Shown here in pieces: positions 55,081 to 63,978 of a stretch of 64,000 nt of DNA; the first letter of the stretch is position 1; every line of letters starts with the position of its first letter. The DNA lies in contig NZ_CP091092.1 in assembly GCF_029633915.1 (NCBI RefSeq), positions 1,860,001-1,924,000 on the forward strand, given 5' to 3'. Made by a program: the position numbers and the translations under genes. Source of the stretch: Methanomicrobium antiquum (GTDB lineage Archaea; Halobacteriota; Methanomicrobia; Methanomicrobiales; Methanomicrobiaceae). The notes beneath the pieces are model-generated. The model was not told the DNA's origin, searched no databases, and was given only the letters and a program-made list of their open reading frames with translations.

Positions 55081-56216
55081 ACAATGGCATATTCTTTGAT
55101 TTTGCAAAGCGGAATATAAGACTCCACTGGCTTAGATCACTTCTTGCGGTAATTGGCATTGTAATTGGTGTAGCCGCAATCGCATCTATGGGAATGCTTG
55201 GAAACAGTCTTGTTCTGGCAGTCTCGGACTCATTATCAGATGTTGGTGATTCAATCGTAATTTATCCATATGGAACAGAAGATGACAAAATAACTGAAAG
55301 GCAGGTAAAAGATATAATAAGTGCTTCAGGCGGAAACAGAGTAATTCCTCTTTACAATAAATACGATGAGATTACTGTTGGCGGAGATGATGGATACGCA
55401 TCAGTTTACGGGCTTGAAACAGATGACATGCCTTTTGTTTTGGAGCTTGGAAGCGGGCAGTGGCTTAAAACGTCTTCAGGTGCAATGGCAGGCGCAAGAC
55501 TTGCAGAAGATTACGAATTAAAACCCGGAAGCAGGATAAAGCTTGGAAGTGAAAATTTAAGGATTGTCGGAATCCTTGAGGAAAGGGGTATGGGCTTTGA
55601 TATTAATCCTGACAATGCTCTTTTTGTAACTGAAAAGTTCTTCTCGTCTGTTTATGATCAAAATGATTATGATCAGGTTATTGTGAAAGTTTCCGATTTA
55701 AACACAATAGACTCAGTAAAAGAGGATATTGAGAAGAAGCTCAACAGGCGCGATGATGTAATTACAGCGTTTGACACAAAGGCAATTTTAGAAACAATTC
55801 TTACGACATTTGGACAGATAACAATGTTTACTACAGCAATCGGAGGAATCTCACTTCTTGTTGCCGGAGTCTCAATCTTCAATGTCCAGATGATGTCTGT
55901 AACTGAGAGAATCAAAGAGATTGGTATTATAAGGAGTATTGGTACACAAAAATCCGAGGTTTTAAAAATGTTTATCTACGAAGCCTTTATTTTAGGATTT
56001 TTGGGTGCGGCATTAGGCGCAGTATTCAGTTTCCTTGGCGGATATGTCGCAATATTTGTTATGCTTCAGGACACATCGTATCTCTTTGAGCCTTCAACTC
56101 TGATTTATATTCCGTTTGGAATGGCGTTTGGAATAGGAACAAGCCTTCTGTCAGGGCTATATCCGGCGTGGAAGGCCGCAAACCTAAATCCGATTGAAGC
56201 GCTAAGGCATGAGTAA
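55077..56216 (+). CDS. ABC permease, MacB/FtsX type
   Basis: A 379-residue permease with an N-terminal membrane helix (about 20-42), a large outside domain (about 45-255, MacB_PCD), and three C-terminal helices (about 265-290, 310-345, 350-370). The coupling region RIKEIGIIRSIGTQKSEVLKMF lies between helix 2 and 3, and the C-terminus ends LNPIEALRHE, the family hallmark. It overlaps the ATPase gene by four bases. With the preceding CARDB protein it forms a three-gene transporter module, probably for export or for lipoprotein/signal handling at the membrane. Confidence 0.92.
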   Translation: MNNGIFFDFAKRNIRLHWLRSLLAVIGIVIGVAAIASMGMLGNSLVLAVSDSLSDVGDSIVIYPYGTEDDKITERQVKDIISASGGNRVIPLYNKYDEITVGGDDGYASVYGLETDDMPFVLELGSGQWLKTSSGAMAGARLAEDYELKPGSRIKLGSENLRIVGILEERGMGFDINPDNALFVTEKFFSSVYDQNDYDQVIVKVSDLNTIDSVKEDIEKKLNRRDDVITAFDTKAILETILTTFGQITMFTTAIGGISLLVAGVSIFNVQMMSVTERIKEIGIIRSIGTQKSEVLKMFIYEAFILGFLGAALGAVFSFLGGYVAIFVMLQDTSYLFEPSTLIYIPFGMAFGIGTSLLSGLYPAWKAANLNPIEALRHE

Positions 56217-56304
56217 ATATATAATTAGATCTAAAAGAAAACACAAAAGCATCAAAAAGCATCAGTAAGTGCAAAAAATACCTGAATAACCCACAATTCT
56301 TTTT

Positions 56305-56595
56305 TTATTCGCAGTCTAAAATTTCAGATAACCACGATAAATCCTCTTCAAAAGAATATGTATAATAGCAATTATTATGCACAAAAAAAAGTCCGGCAGG
56401 ATTCAGACTCAATACTCCTCCGGAATCTGTATTTAATTTTTTTCTCCTGATTACCGGATATATCTCAAAATCGCAGGTTTTTAATGATTCCCCAATAAAA
56501 ATGCTTTTTTCCGAACTGATTTTTAAATCCTTTAGCTTTTGGTAATCTCTTTTTAATGTTTTTTGCCCACAGAATTTAAAATCTCTCAGCTTCAT
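56305..56595 (-). CDS. Hypothetical protein, 96 aa
   Basis: No family is recognised. The product is basic in its first half (KLRDFKFCGQKTLKRDYQKL) and ends in a short acidic stretch (EEDLSWLSEILDCE), with no cysteine cluster and no membrane helix. A long beta-rich middle (GGVLSLNPAGLFFVHNNCYY) is visible. It converges with the ABC permease gene, 88 bases apart. The next gene upstream on the minus strand (DUF2953) starts 97 bases away, so it may be in the same transcript. Confidence 0.5.
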   Translation of the reverse strand: MKLRDFKFCGQKTLKRDYQKLKDLKISSEKSIFIGESLKTCDFEIYPVIRRKKLNTDSGGVLSLNPAGLFFVHNNCYYTYSFEEDLSWLSEILDCE

Positions 56596-56621
56596 CTGAA
56601 ATCCTCAAATTTTTTTTTAAG

Positions 56622-56674
56622 AAACTTTCACGAACCTGATTTTTCATGCAACGTTATTATGAAAATCAGATTTT
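56622..56674 (-). repeat. Very worn hairpin repeat copy
   Basis: Contains aaactttcac-gaacctgatttttcatgcaac-gttattatgaaaatcagatttt. The arms cctgattttt and aaaatcag pair. It resembles the catgaaaatcag variant at 29127 but lacks the aaaaacg end. Assignment to the family is uncertain. Confidence 0.4.
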
Positions 56675-56691
56675 ATTTTACAGGGTAAATC

Positions 56692-57339
56692 TTACTCCAC
56701 AGGTGTTTGGAAAGTGGCGGGATTTATAGGTTTTTCTCCGGCAGGTCTCTTCTTTTTAGGTTTTTTGCTGAAAGCTTTTTTGTAAAGTCTGTATGAGGGG
56801 ATAAATATCCTAAAAATGTGGTTTATCTGAAATACACTCTCACATTTGCCTCTTAGATAAAGACCTTCAAAATCCGGATATATCTCCATTACGATTTTTT
56901 TCTGTGAGTAAAGGATTCCCCTTAGCGCCATTAGAAAACCATACATTACTCCGGTGTCTGCCGGATCATTAAGTCCGAATTTTATTTTTGCATAAAAGCT
57001 TTCAAACGAAATCAGATTAAATATCTGCTGTAATTCCGGTTTAAAAGAAACAATCATATCCAAAGATATATCAGGCTTTTTATCTTCCCCTCCATTTTCC
57101 TTTGATTTTTTATCAGTTTCATCAATAATTAAGGAAGATGCCGGTCTTTCAATTATTTTTATGCCTTCAATCCATAGTTTTAGCATCATGTCCTGTGATA
57201 TTTGTGCTTTTATCCTTGCAAGACCCCAGCTGATTTTGAGCATCGCTTTTTTCTCATCGCCAATACTTCCGTTCAGATAAATTTTCAGGGGTATTATTGT
57301 TAAATGAAGAATTAAAACCAAAAATAAGGCACACAACAC
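56692..57339 (-). CDS. DUF2953 protein (YtfI-like)
   Basis: A 215-residue protein with an N-terminal membrane helix and then a beta-rich DUF2953 domain; the signature KFGLNDPADTGVMYGFLMAL is clear and is followed by EIYPDFEGLYLRGKCE. The C-terminus is lysine/proline-rich (KKPKKKRPAGEKP). The GTG at 57339 is the nearest conventional start, but the frame is open further upstream through a hydrophobic stretch, so the N-terminus may be longer. It lies 103 bases downstream of the GerW-like gene, as ytfI and ytfJ do in Bacillus, where they function in spores; no spore exists here. Confidence 0.85.
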   Translation of the reverse strand: MLCALFLVLILHLTIIPLKIYLNGSIGDEKKAMLKISWGLARIKAQISQDMMLKLWIEGIKIIERPASSLIIDETDKKSKENGGEDKKPDISLDMIVSFKPELQQIFNLISFESFYAKIKFGLNDPADTGVMYGFLMALRGILYSQKKIVMEIYPDFEGLYLRGKCESVFQINHIFRIFIPSYRLYKKAFSKKPKKKRPAGEKPINPATFQTPVE

Positions 57340-57442
57340 ATAAAAAATTATTATAAGGATAATATCCCGCCAAAATTTTTTAGTTTTTTTTAACTATTTC
57401 TGTTTTTTATTTTTTTGTTTTTTACCATTTCCGAATAATTTT

Positions 57443-57865
57443 TTATTCCTTTTTGGTTTCTGTCTTCTTATCTTTTAAATCTTTATTTTTCTCTTTTTCG
57501 TCATCTTTCTTATCTAATTCAAGTTTTAGAGCTTCAACCACTTTTGGCAGAAGATCGCTTCCAACCGCTGATATGGCCTCGCTTATCGCGCCCGGCTTTC
57601 TTAATGGAACTACTTTTACAGCACCTTCGCCATGAAGTGTCTTGTCAATTAATACAACTGCAACAGGAGATATTCCCGCACCAGCACCGGTTCCGCCACC
57701 GTTATCTTCTCCTTCTCCATAACCTGCCCCATATCCGAATGCAAAGGAGGCAACAGGAATTATTACATGATCGCCTAAATCCACTGCATCACCTAATATT
57801 GAGTCAGCGTTTAAGAGCCTGTCAAGCTCTTCTAAGGTTTTTACAAACATATCATTTTTTTCCAT
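57443..57865 (-). CDS. GerW/YtfJ-family protein
   Basis: The 140-residue product has the GerW core: VIIPVASFAFGYGAGYG, then a glycine-rich loop GEGEDNGGGTGAGAGISPVAVVLI, and VKVVPLRKP. The C-terminal 30 residues are lysine- and acid-rich. A ggggagatt site lies before the ATG. In Bacillus the family (YtfJ) is required for germination, but homologues are widespread in non-sporulating bacteria and archaea. Its neighbour downstream is DUF2953, so the pair is conserved across domains of life. Function in archaea is unknown. Confidence 0.9.
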   Translation of the reverse strand: MEKNDMFVKTLEELDRLLNADSILGDAVDLGDHVIIPVASFAFGYGAGYGEGEDNGGGTGAGAGISPVAVVLIDKTLHGEGAVKVVPLRKPGAISEAISAVGSDLLPKVVEALKLELDKKDDEKEKNKDLKDKKTETKKE

Positions 57866-57989
57866 TCTTAAATCTCCCCAATTAGTCCTGTATAATTTCC
57901 AGGTATTTTATAGAGTGATGCTTTCTGTATAAAAATATATAGGATGAAAATTTTCTGCAAAAATAAGCCTGCCGAAAAAAATGGTTTCC

Positions 57990-58055
57990 CATGAAAATCA
58001 AATTATGATTTTTTCATTAAAAAGTCCATGAAAAATTTGTTTCATGAACGTTTTT
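57990..58055 (-). repeat. Hairpin repeat copy abutting a stop codon
   Basis: On the minus strand: aaaaacgttcatgaaacaa, atttttcatggac, and then a pair aaaaaatcat/atgattt...catg. The end (tttttt) runs up to and includes the stop codon (58056-58058) of the Cache-domain gene. It is the closest contact between a repeat and a coding sequence in the window. Confidence 0.75.
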
Positions 58056-58910
58056 TTAAAGTTCACGAATTGAGATTAAACGCAACTCTTCTCCATGAAG
58101 GCCAATTGTTGTCCATATGGCTTTTTTATCAACATTCTTTGAAAGAGTTTTATCAAGATAGCTGTATTCAAATTCGCCTGAGAAAGAATCAGAATATGCT
58201 TTTGCAAATTCCAGTACTTCGGGGAATTCATCATACATCGGATTATTAAATGTCTCTTTTCCAATCTCGTTTATGTCAGTATCGTATAATACAACACCGT
58301 CTTTTTGTGCAATCATTACCTGATATTCTGTATTATTCATAAAATCCGAGGCAGGTTCATTAAAAAGAGTATATGGATCAAATGTAAGGCTTACAAAACC
58401 TGTGTACTTTTTATCATTTGAAAATACAGGATAGTTGACTGACGCCGCATAGCCTCCTTCAGACAGTGCAAAAAGGCCTGTCATCTGCGGCACCATCTCC
58501 TCATTCATTGAGGAAACAACCGGTGTTTCTGATAAGTCCCATCCCGTAATATTGTGCGTTAAAGGAGACATTGCTGTGCATATTCCCTGACTGTCAAATA
58601 TTCCGATTGTTACAATACCAGGCATTATTTTTTGGGCTTTGTCAAGTTCAGCCTGAATGTAGTCTCCAAAAAGACCTTTTTCAGCAGATATCCGGGCAGT
58701 TTTTTCTGTGATTTCTGAAAGATTTACAAGTTTCTCCTGAAATTCACCCTGATTTAAAAGAAGCGATTTTGCCATGTATCCGTCACCTAAATTCAAAGAA
58801 TTCTGACAGGGTCTTAGGTCTTCTTTTCCCGGCAGTGCAAAATGCAGAAAAACAACTGCCAAAAGGATGGTTACGACTGAAAAAAACGCTATTTCTTTTA
58901 CATATTTCAT
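58056..58910 (-). CDS. Membrane-anchored Cache-domain protein
   Basis: The 284 residues begin with one membrane helix (about 7-26, IAFFSVVTILLAVVFLHFAL), followed by a long extracytoplasmic domain. Segments such as GIVTIGIFDSQGICTAMSPL, FVSLTFDPYTLF and YQVMIAQKDGVVLYDTDINEIG match double Cache ligand-binding domains. No cytoplasmic signalling part follows, so it is a sensor fragment or a free ligand-binding protein; it may interact with another receptor. A repeat adjoins its stop. Confidence 0.8.
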   Translation of the reverse strand: MKYVKEIAFFSVVTILLAVVFLHFALPGKEDLRPCQNSLNLGDGYMAKSLLLNQGEFQEKLVNLSEITEKTARISAEKGLFGDYIQAELDKAQKIMPGIVTIGIFDSQGICTAMSPLTHNITGWDLSETPVVSSMNEEMVPQMTGLFALSEGGYAASVNYPVFSNDKKYTGFVSLTFDPYTLFNEPASDFMNNTEYQVMIAQKDGVVLYDTDINEIGKETFNNPMYDEFPEVLEFAKAYSDSFSGEFEYSYLDKTLSKNVDKKAIWTTIGLHGEELRLISIREL

Positions 58911-59037
58911 ATAATCGTATTTTAAAATCTCATCAGATATAATTTTACATTAAGGCTGGTTGTATCTTAAATAAAGCAGTGCTTTAATTCAGGTTTATGA
59001 AAATATTTTTCAGGACTTCATTTTCAGGATTTTATTT

Positions 59038-60318
59038 TCAGGACTTTTTTTGAAAGATTACAACGCGGTTAGTGTTAGTTCCACGTTTTTTATTTGATAT
59101 TCCCCAGATGTTGGAAGTTTTTGTAAAATTCTGTTCATTTATCAAAACAGCGGCACATTCAAACCCTGCAGATTTTCCAAGCGGAATAACATGCTCATCT
59201 AAAAAGACGCTTTTGTTTCTGACCTCCCCCACCTCAAATGCAACCCATCCGAACGGCTTTGTAATCCTAAAAAGCTCATAAAAGACCTTTTCCATTGCAC
59301 TGCACCATCCGAAAGTAGTCCCTTCCATAGTTATATTTTTGCCAATCTCTTTTGCATCAAGTGAATTGAACCAGCAACGTAGCCAGTTGTCAGATGCATA
59401 CTGAACTATGTTTAAAAACGGAGGTGATGTCACTGTAAGCGATACCGAGTCAGAAGGAATCGACTTGGTTTTTGCAGCGTCCTCTGTTAGATATATCGCT
59501 TTTTCTCCTGCACTTTTAAGAGTATTTATCTTAGCCGCAGTTATATCTTTTAAAAGTTGTCTGCTTTTTTTAAGAATTAATGCGGTCGTATCACGATATT
59601 CAGGGGACTGCCCTTTCTTTTCATTTATTTTAATCTGGCTCTCCTTTGATACCGCCTGGTTTGGAGGGAGAGTGTAGACCGAAAAAAATCCGGGGGAGTG
59701 GCCTGTAAGCCTGTTTGTTGCAGTCATTCGAATCCACTGGTCTGTATTGTCCTCTTTACCATTTGCTCTTTTTTTCTCAAGATAATTTTTAAGAGATACA
59801 ATTTCAGACTCTGTTTTGGGATGGTAAAACATTGATAATGAAAAACTGGAGAGTTCTTCTCTTTCCTTTTCTATTATTTCAAGCCGGTTTTTTATCTCAT
59901 CATATAAAGGTGGATTTAGGCGTGGTTTACAGAGGATTTTGCTCAACGGATTTATATCGTTTGAGATTATATTTCGTTTTAAAAGCGCCGCTTCAATTAC
60001 AGTAGTGCCTCTTCCTGTAAAGGGATCATACACAATATCTCCTTCATCTGTAAGCATTTCGATAAAAAAACGTGGAAGCTGTGGCTTGAAGCATGCACGA
60101 TAAGAAATTTCATGAATTGATGAGGCCTGACGCTGTTTTGCAGTCCAGAAACTATTTGTATAAGTCTTTACTCCTGAAATCTCTGAAACCAAAGTTTGCC
60201 CGGAGTATGATTCAATATCAGAATTTTTGCCGAAGAAATCGTTTAAGCAAACTTCATCTCTCGATCTGTAATTTTTTAGGTAATCCTGAAGAGTCGGGAT
60301 ATTGAAGATTTCAGGCAT
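59038..60318 (-). CDS. Solitary DNA N4/N6-methyltransferase-like protein
   Basis: A SAM-dependent methylase of 426 residues. The order is SAM motif I first (VYDPFTGRGTT, about 97-106) and the catalytic motif VTSPPFLNIVQY much later (about 298). The roughly 190 residues between them hold no other known domain and may serve target recognition. The C-terminus has FEVGEVRN and NKKRGTNTNRVVIF, typical of archaeal site-specific DNA methylases of the TSPPF group. No restriction endonuclease gene lies nearby, so this may be an orphan modifier. A role on RNA is also possible. Confidence 0.8.
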   Translation of the reverse strand: MPEIFNIPTLQDYLKNYRSRDEVCLNDFFGKNSDIESYSGQTLVSEISGVKTYTNSFWTAKQRQASSIHEISYRACFKPQLPRFFIEMLTDEGDIVYDPFTGRGTTVIEAALLKRNIISNDINPLSKILCKPRLNPPLYDEIKNRLEIIEKEREELSSFSLSMFYHPKTESEIVSLKNYLEKKRANGKEDNTDQWIRMTATNRLTGHSPGFFSVYTLPPNQAVSKESQIKINEKKGQSPEYRDTTALILKKSRQLLKDITAAKINTLKSAGEKAIYLTEDAAKTKSIPSDSVSLTVTSPPFLNIVQYASDNWLRCWFNSLDAKEIGKNITMEGTTFGWCSAMEKVFYELFRITKPFGWVAFEVGEVRNKSVFLDEHVIPLGKSAGFECAAVLINEQNFTKTSNIWGISNKKRGTNTNRVVIFQKKS

Positions 60319-60611
60319 ATTCTTACCATTTATTTTTGCAGGATGAGTTGTTATCTCTTCTGAATCAAAGATCTCAAAATTAAGCCATGCCGGAATATTA
60401 CCATTCTTTCATTGTTTACATAATAAATATATGAATGCAGAATATACGGCCTTAAAAATCAAGTAAATTCAGTTTTCCGGATTTTATCTGAGTTCTCAAC
60501 CTGAATTCATCCAAACATTCCTAATCATTTCCAATATATCCAAAATAATCATTAATTATCCAAAAACTATCCTAATCATATAAATAGAGATAATTAAAAC
60601 ATTAATCTCAT
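60319..60611. other. Divergent gap between methylase and DUF1805, no gene seen
   Basis: AT-rich. Around 60518-60580 the phrase cctaatcat and taattatccaaaa-type elements recur (cctaatcatttccaatatatccaaaataatcattaattatccaaaaactatcctaatcat). A tataaat at 60578-60584 may be a TATA box for the DUF1805 gene. Confidence 0.4.
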
Positions 60612-60911
60612 ATGAACGGCATTAAAATTAAGGCAGGCAAAAAAGAGGCAGAGGGCTTTGTGATTCCTATTGGCAATGTAAATCTTGTATTCGCCAAAAA
60701 CGAAAATGGACTTATCGGGTGCGGTGCTTTTGATGTTATTGCCCTTGAAAAATTTGGCTATCCGGCCGCGAAAATAAAGCCAAAAGGAAACTCGGTTGCC
60801 GATATTGACGATCTTTTAAACGGAACAGTTGCAGTAATGAATATATCTGCAGAGAAAAAAGGCATAAAAGAAGGTATGAGCGGCAAAGAAGCCGCAGAGC
60901 TTATGTTTTAG
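60612..60911 (+). CDS. DUF1805 family protein, 99 aa
   Basis: A small alpha/beta protein. The signature NENGLIGCGAFDVIALEKFGYPAAKIKP, with its single cysteine, is typical of DUF1805 (YunC-like). The rest is GNSVADIDDLLNGTVAVMNISAEKKGIKEGMSGKEAAELM, also conserved in archaeal members. Function unknown; the family is often near cofactor genes. It has no strong ribosome binding site, and the tataaat box about 30 bases upstream suggests a leaderless transcript. The gene is convergent with the next PAS gene. Confidence 0.85.
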   Translation: MNGIKIKAGKKEAEGFVIPIGNVNLVFAKNENGLIGCGAFDVIALEKFGYPAAKIKPKGNSVADIDDLLNGTVAVMNISAEKKGIKEGMSGKEAAELMF

Positions 60912-61031
60912 ATTTGAGCTCAAAAAACAAATGAATTAATTTTTTATCAGCACTTAAAACTTAAAGTTACCTGTGTACAGTGTTTTTACCAGATATTGCG
61001 GCATTTTCTGGAGTAATTTTTGTATCAAAGA

Positions 61032-62189
61032 CTAATATTCAGGTATTTTTTTCAGATAGTTTATTGCCTTTTCAACATCAGAATTGTCAATTATGGATAC
61101 ACCATAGTGTTTTGCAATCATTTTTCTGACCTTTTCTGATTCAATCCAGCCATTATCAAGCTTGTTTACAATTCTGTCTATTTCTGATATGTATGGCATT
61201 ATCTTTTCAACCGCACACGGGCATTCAAGATCAACTATTCCCAAAATTACCTGAAGAGGATTTCTTATATGATCGTTTAGAACAGCAAACTGCTCCATAT
61301 TTTTGTCAATCTGCAGAAATGCCTCCTTTTTCATCTTATCCATCACGATATTTTCGGTAATATCCCTCATATAAAGAACAGACTGCTTAAAAATCCCACC
61401 TTCAAAGATAGGCATATTACGCACACTGTATACAGAAACATCATCCCCCCGCCTGAGCTTCATATTTATCTCATAAAACTGAAGATAATCTGATACAGAA
61501 TCAAAATTTCGGTTGTTTGCCCAGTAGAGATATTTCAGAATCTGTTTTAGGTTTTCAACCTCAGCAGAGCCTTTAAAACCGGCCTTCCTGCACAGTCTGT
61601 CAAATGAATTATTTGAGATTACAATATCCAGTGAACTGTCAATTACAACAATAACATCTTTTAGCGTGTTTATTGTCGTTCTGTACTGCATTTCTGATTC
61701 ACGGATTGCATATTCAAGCCTTTCTCTTTCTGTTATATCACGACACACTGCTGCTGCATAAGTTTCTCTACCAAGCCCTGAAAGACTAAAGCTTACTTCC
61801 ATATGCACTTTCTTACCGCTTTTTGTTGTAAAATACGAATCAATAAGTCCGGCCTGCACTTTGCCTGACAAAAACATCTTAGAGATTAATTCCGCTGAAT
61901 CGTTGTCGGAAAGATCAGTTATTTTCTTCTCAAACAACTCTTTTTTTGAGTATTCAAGAACATCTTCAGCATGACAGTTAGTGTCAATTATTTTTAATGA
62001 GGGGTAATCAAGAATAAAGACAAGATCGCTTGTATTATCAAGAGCAATTCTAAAGCGCTTAAGCTCGTCCTCTCTGAACTGAAGCATAGGATAATAACTT
62101 TTTCTAAAAGATTCCTCACCAAAACCGATGATTCTCTTCCTTATTTCCAAAAGGTCCTCTTTTATTAATTCATCATCACCAGGCGCCAT
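61032..62189 (-). CDS. Soluble PAS sensor with kinase-less DHp-like tail
   Basis: 385 residues, no membrane helix. A coiled N-terminus leads to PAS 1 with a PAC segment (about 45-165) and a second PAS-like domain (about 170-295) ending in YMRDITENIVM. The last 85 residues carry LNDHIRNPLQVILGIVDL, in the position of a kinase HEIRNPL, with Asp in place of the phospho-acceptor His. They continue with NGWIESEKVRKMIAKHYGV, as in the membrane sensor at 20282. No ATPase domain follows. It is upstream of, and on the same strand as, nothing closely spaced. Confidence 0.85.
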   Translation of the reverse strand: MAPGDDELIKEDLLEIRKRIIGFGEESFRKSYYPMLQFREDELKRFRIALDNTSDLVFILDYPSLKIIDTNCHAEDVLEYSKKELFEKKITDLSDNDSAELISKMFLSGKVQAGLIDSYFTTKSGKKVHMEVSFSLSGLGRETYAAAVCRDITERERLEYAIRESEMQYRTTINTLKDVIVVIDSSLDIVISNNSFDRLCRKAGFKGSAEVENLKQILKYLYWANNRNFDSVSDYLQFYEINMKLRRGDDVSVYSVRNMPIFEGGIFKQSVLYMRDITENIVMDKMKKEAFLQIDKNMEQFAVLNDHIRNPLQVILGIVDLECPCAVEKIMPYISEIDRIVNKLDNGWIESEKVRKMIAKHYGVSIIDNSDVEKAINYLKKIPEY

Positions 62190-62236
62190 TTGATTACCAC
62201 ATAATTGTAAAGAGAATGCTGTTTTTCATTTAGTAT

Positions 62237-63412
62237 TCATAAGACCTGCATAACTTCTGCAAATAATTCTTCAACATCAGTATATGAAGGTAATTTGGGA
62301 TTTGTTGCAATGCAGGGATCTGTCATTGTATTTTTAACAAGAAGCGGTATATCCTCATAACGCCCGCCATGATTAGAAAGTGATTCTCCTTTAGTAAATG
62401 AACCTCCAAGGGAAAATATTTTTTCAATAAGTATATCCAAAGCCTCAGAATCTGTTTTACCGCCTGTATCCGCCAAAAGCGCCTTTGAAACATCCCTGTA
62501 TCGCTCAGGCTGACTAGAAAAGTTATAGCGTATAACAGCCGGCATCACAAGAAAACTTGAAAGACCATGAGGTGTTGAATAAACGCCGCCTATTGCATGC
62601 GACATTGAATGTATTAGTCCAAGTCCTGCGTTTGAGAAAGAAATGCCTGCATAAAGACTGGACAGAAGAGTTTTGTAACGGAAATCAAGGTCATCTTTTA
62701 ATGAAGAGTCATACGGAAAAGATTCTGCAATATTTTTTATCGCCTCTATTGCCAAAAGATCGCTCCAGTGTGACTGACCATTTGATAGATAGGCCTCAAT
62801 AGCATGGGAAAATGCATCAATTCCAGAATATACAGTAATTTCATCAGGTTGTGTAGTTAAAGGAACAGGATCCAGTAAGGATACATCTGGAACGAGGGAT
62901 TTTGATGTTATCAGGTTTTTCTTAAGATTATGCTTTGAACTGATTACTGCATACTGCGATACATCTGCAGAACTTCCTCCTGTTGTCGGAATGCAGATCA
63001 AAGGCGGCATCGGTTTTTTCACAAGATCCACCCCGATATAGCCGGCGATATCACCGCCGTTTGCGGCAACGATTCCTATTCCTTTTGCGCAGTCCAAAAC
63101 ACTGCCTCCACCTGCCGCAACTATTGCTGAGCACTCCTCAGCTTCATAAACAGCCGCTCCTTCCATAACCTCTCTGTCGGAGGGATTTTGCGATATATTT
63201 GTATAAACCTCAAAATCAATTCCTGCATTTAAAAGACTTTCAGTTATATCCTCCATCCAGAACTGGTTAAGCATATTTTCATCGGTTGCCAGAAGAATTT
63301 TATCAGAATGAAAATTAGACGCATATCTTCCGGCAAATACTCTGGAGTTGTCCCCTGTAATAAATTCAGGAGCTACAAATTTTCGAAGCTCCCGGTTAAG
63401 TTTCACTGGCAT
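62237..63412 (-). CDS. Iron-containing alcohol dehydrogenase
   Basis: A group III NAD(P)-dependent dehydrogenase of 391 residues. Nucleotide-binding GGGSVLDCAKG and PTTGGSSADVS lie in the N-terminal half. The metal site is spelled by DAFSHAIEAYLS and MSHAIGGVYSTPHG, with His residues in the C-terminal helical domain. Alcohol or aldehyde substrate unknown; in some methanogens such enzymes oxidise secondary or primary alcohols, and the coenzyme may be F420 or NADP in other families but is probably NAD(P) here. The next gene downstream is the PAS sensor, separated by 47 bases; co-transcription is possible. Confidence 0.88.
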   Translation of the reverse strand: MPVKLNRELRKFVAPEFITGDNSRVFAGRYASNFHSDKILLATDENMLNQFWMEDITESLLNAGIDFEVYTNISQNPSDREVMEGAAVYEAEECSAIVAAGGGSVLDCAKGIGIVAANGGDIAGYIGVDLVKKPMPPLICIPTTGGSSADVSQYAVISSKHNLKKNLITSKSLVPDVSLLDPVPLTTQPDEITVYSGIDAFSHAIEAYLSNGQSHWSDLLAIEAIKNIAESFPYDSSLKDDLDFRYKTLLSSLYAGISFSNAGLGLIHSMSHAIGGVYSTPHGLSSFLVMPAVIRYNFSSQPERYRDVSKALLADTGGKTDSEALDILIEKIFSLGGSFTKGESLSNHGGRYEDIPLLVKNTMTDPCIATNPKLPSYTDVEELFAEVMQVL

Positions 63413-63978
63413 AGATATCTATCCCGAATAAAGATAGGCTTCTATATAGAATGCAATGTAAAAAAGATTTTCTCTCATTTTAGAAAAACATCCATTTTTT
63501 TCAAAAATTAGATATTTAAAGAAATAAATTTCTGAAATTAAAGATTTTAGAGAACATATGACTTTTCAATATTGATTTACCATGAAAAAGTTCATGAAAT
63601 TATATTTCATGAAACAGTTTCATGTAAGTTACAGAGTAACTTTCATGGAAAACCAAATCTGATTTTCATGAAACACTGCATGAAAAATTAGTTCATGAAT
63701 GTTTTTATAAAAAAGACAGACAAAACTAATCATTTTCGGAAAGAATTTATAACTACCTAATAGTGATACATAACTTATCACACAAAATTACATGACTACC
63801 TGACTCTAAGTATACATTAAGCATAGTTGCTATCAAAATCAACGCAAATCTAAAACATGAAATCCTATTAATAGAACGGGAAGTTACAAAGTTTTTTGTC
63901 TGGATTTAGATTTTTAACCAGAGGTGTCTGGAAAGTCTTAAAATCAAGGATTATTTTGAAGAATTAAAGGGATGAAGC
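63413..63978. other. Gap at right edge with double repeat
   Basis: Holds the double repeat listed at 63581-63706. Elsewhere AT-rich with ttagagaacatatg-like sequence; no gene except the partial start at 63979. Confidence 0.5.
63581..63706. repeat. Two hairpin repeat copies in convergent orientation
   Basis: The left half (63581-63647) reads aaaaagttcatgaaattata, tttcatgaaacagtttcatg, taagttacagagtaactttcatgg: forward type. The right half (63650-63706) reads on the minus strand aaaaacattcatgaactaat, ttttcatgcagtg, catgaaaatcag: the same variant as 29127-29188. The two meet at catgg, so the joint is a palindromic array. Confidence 0.88.
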
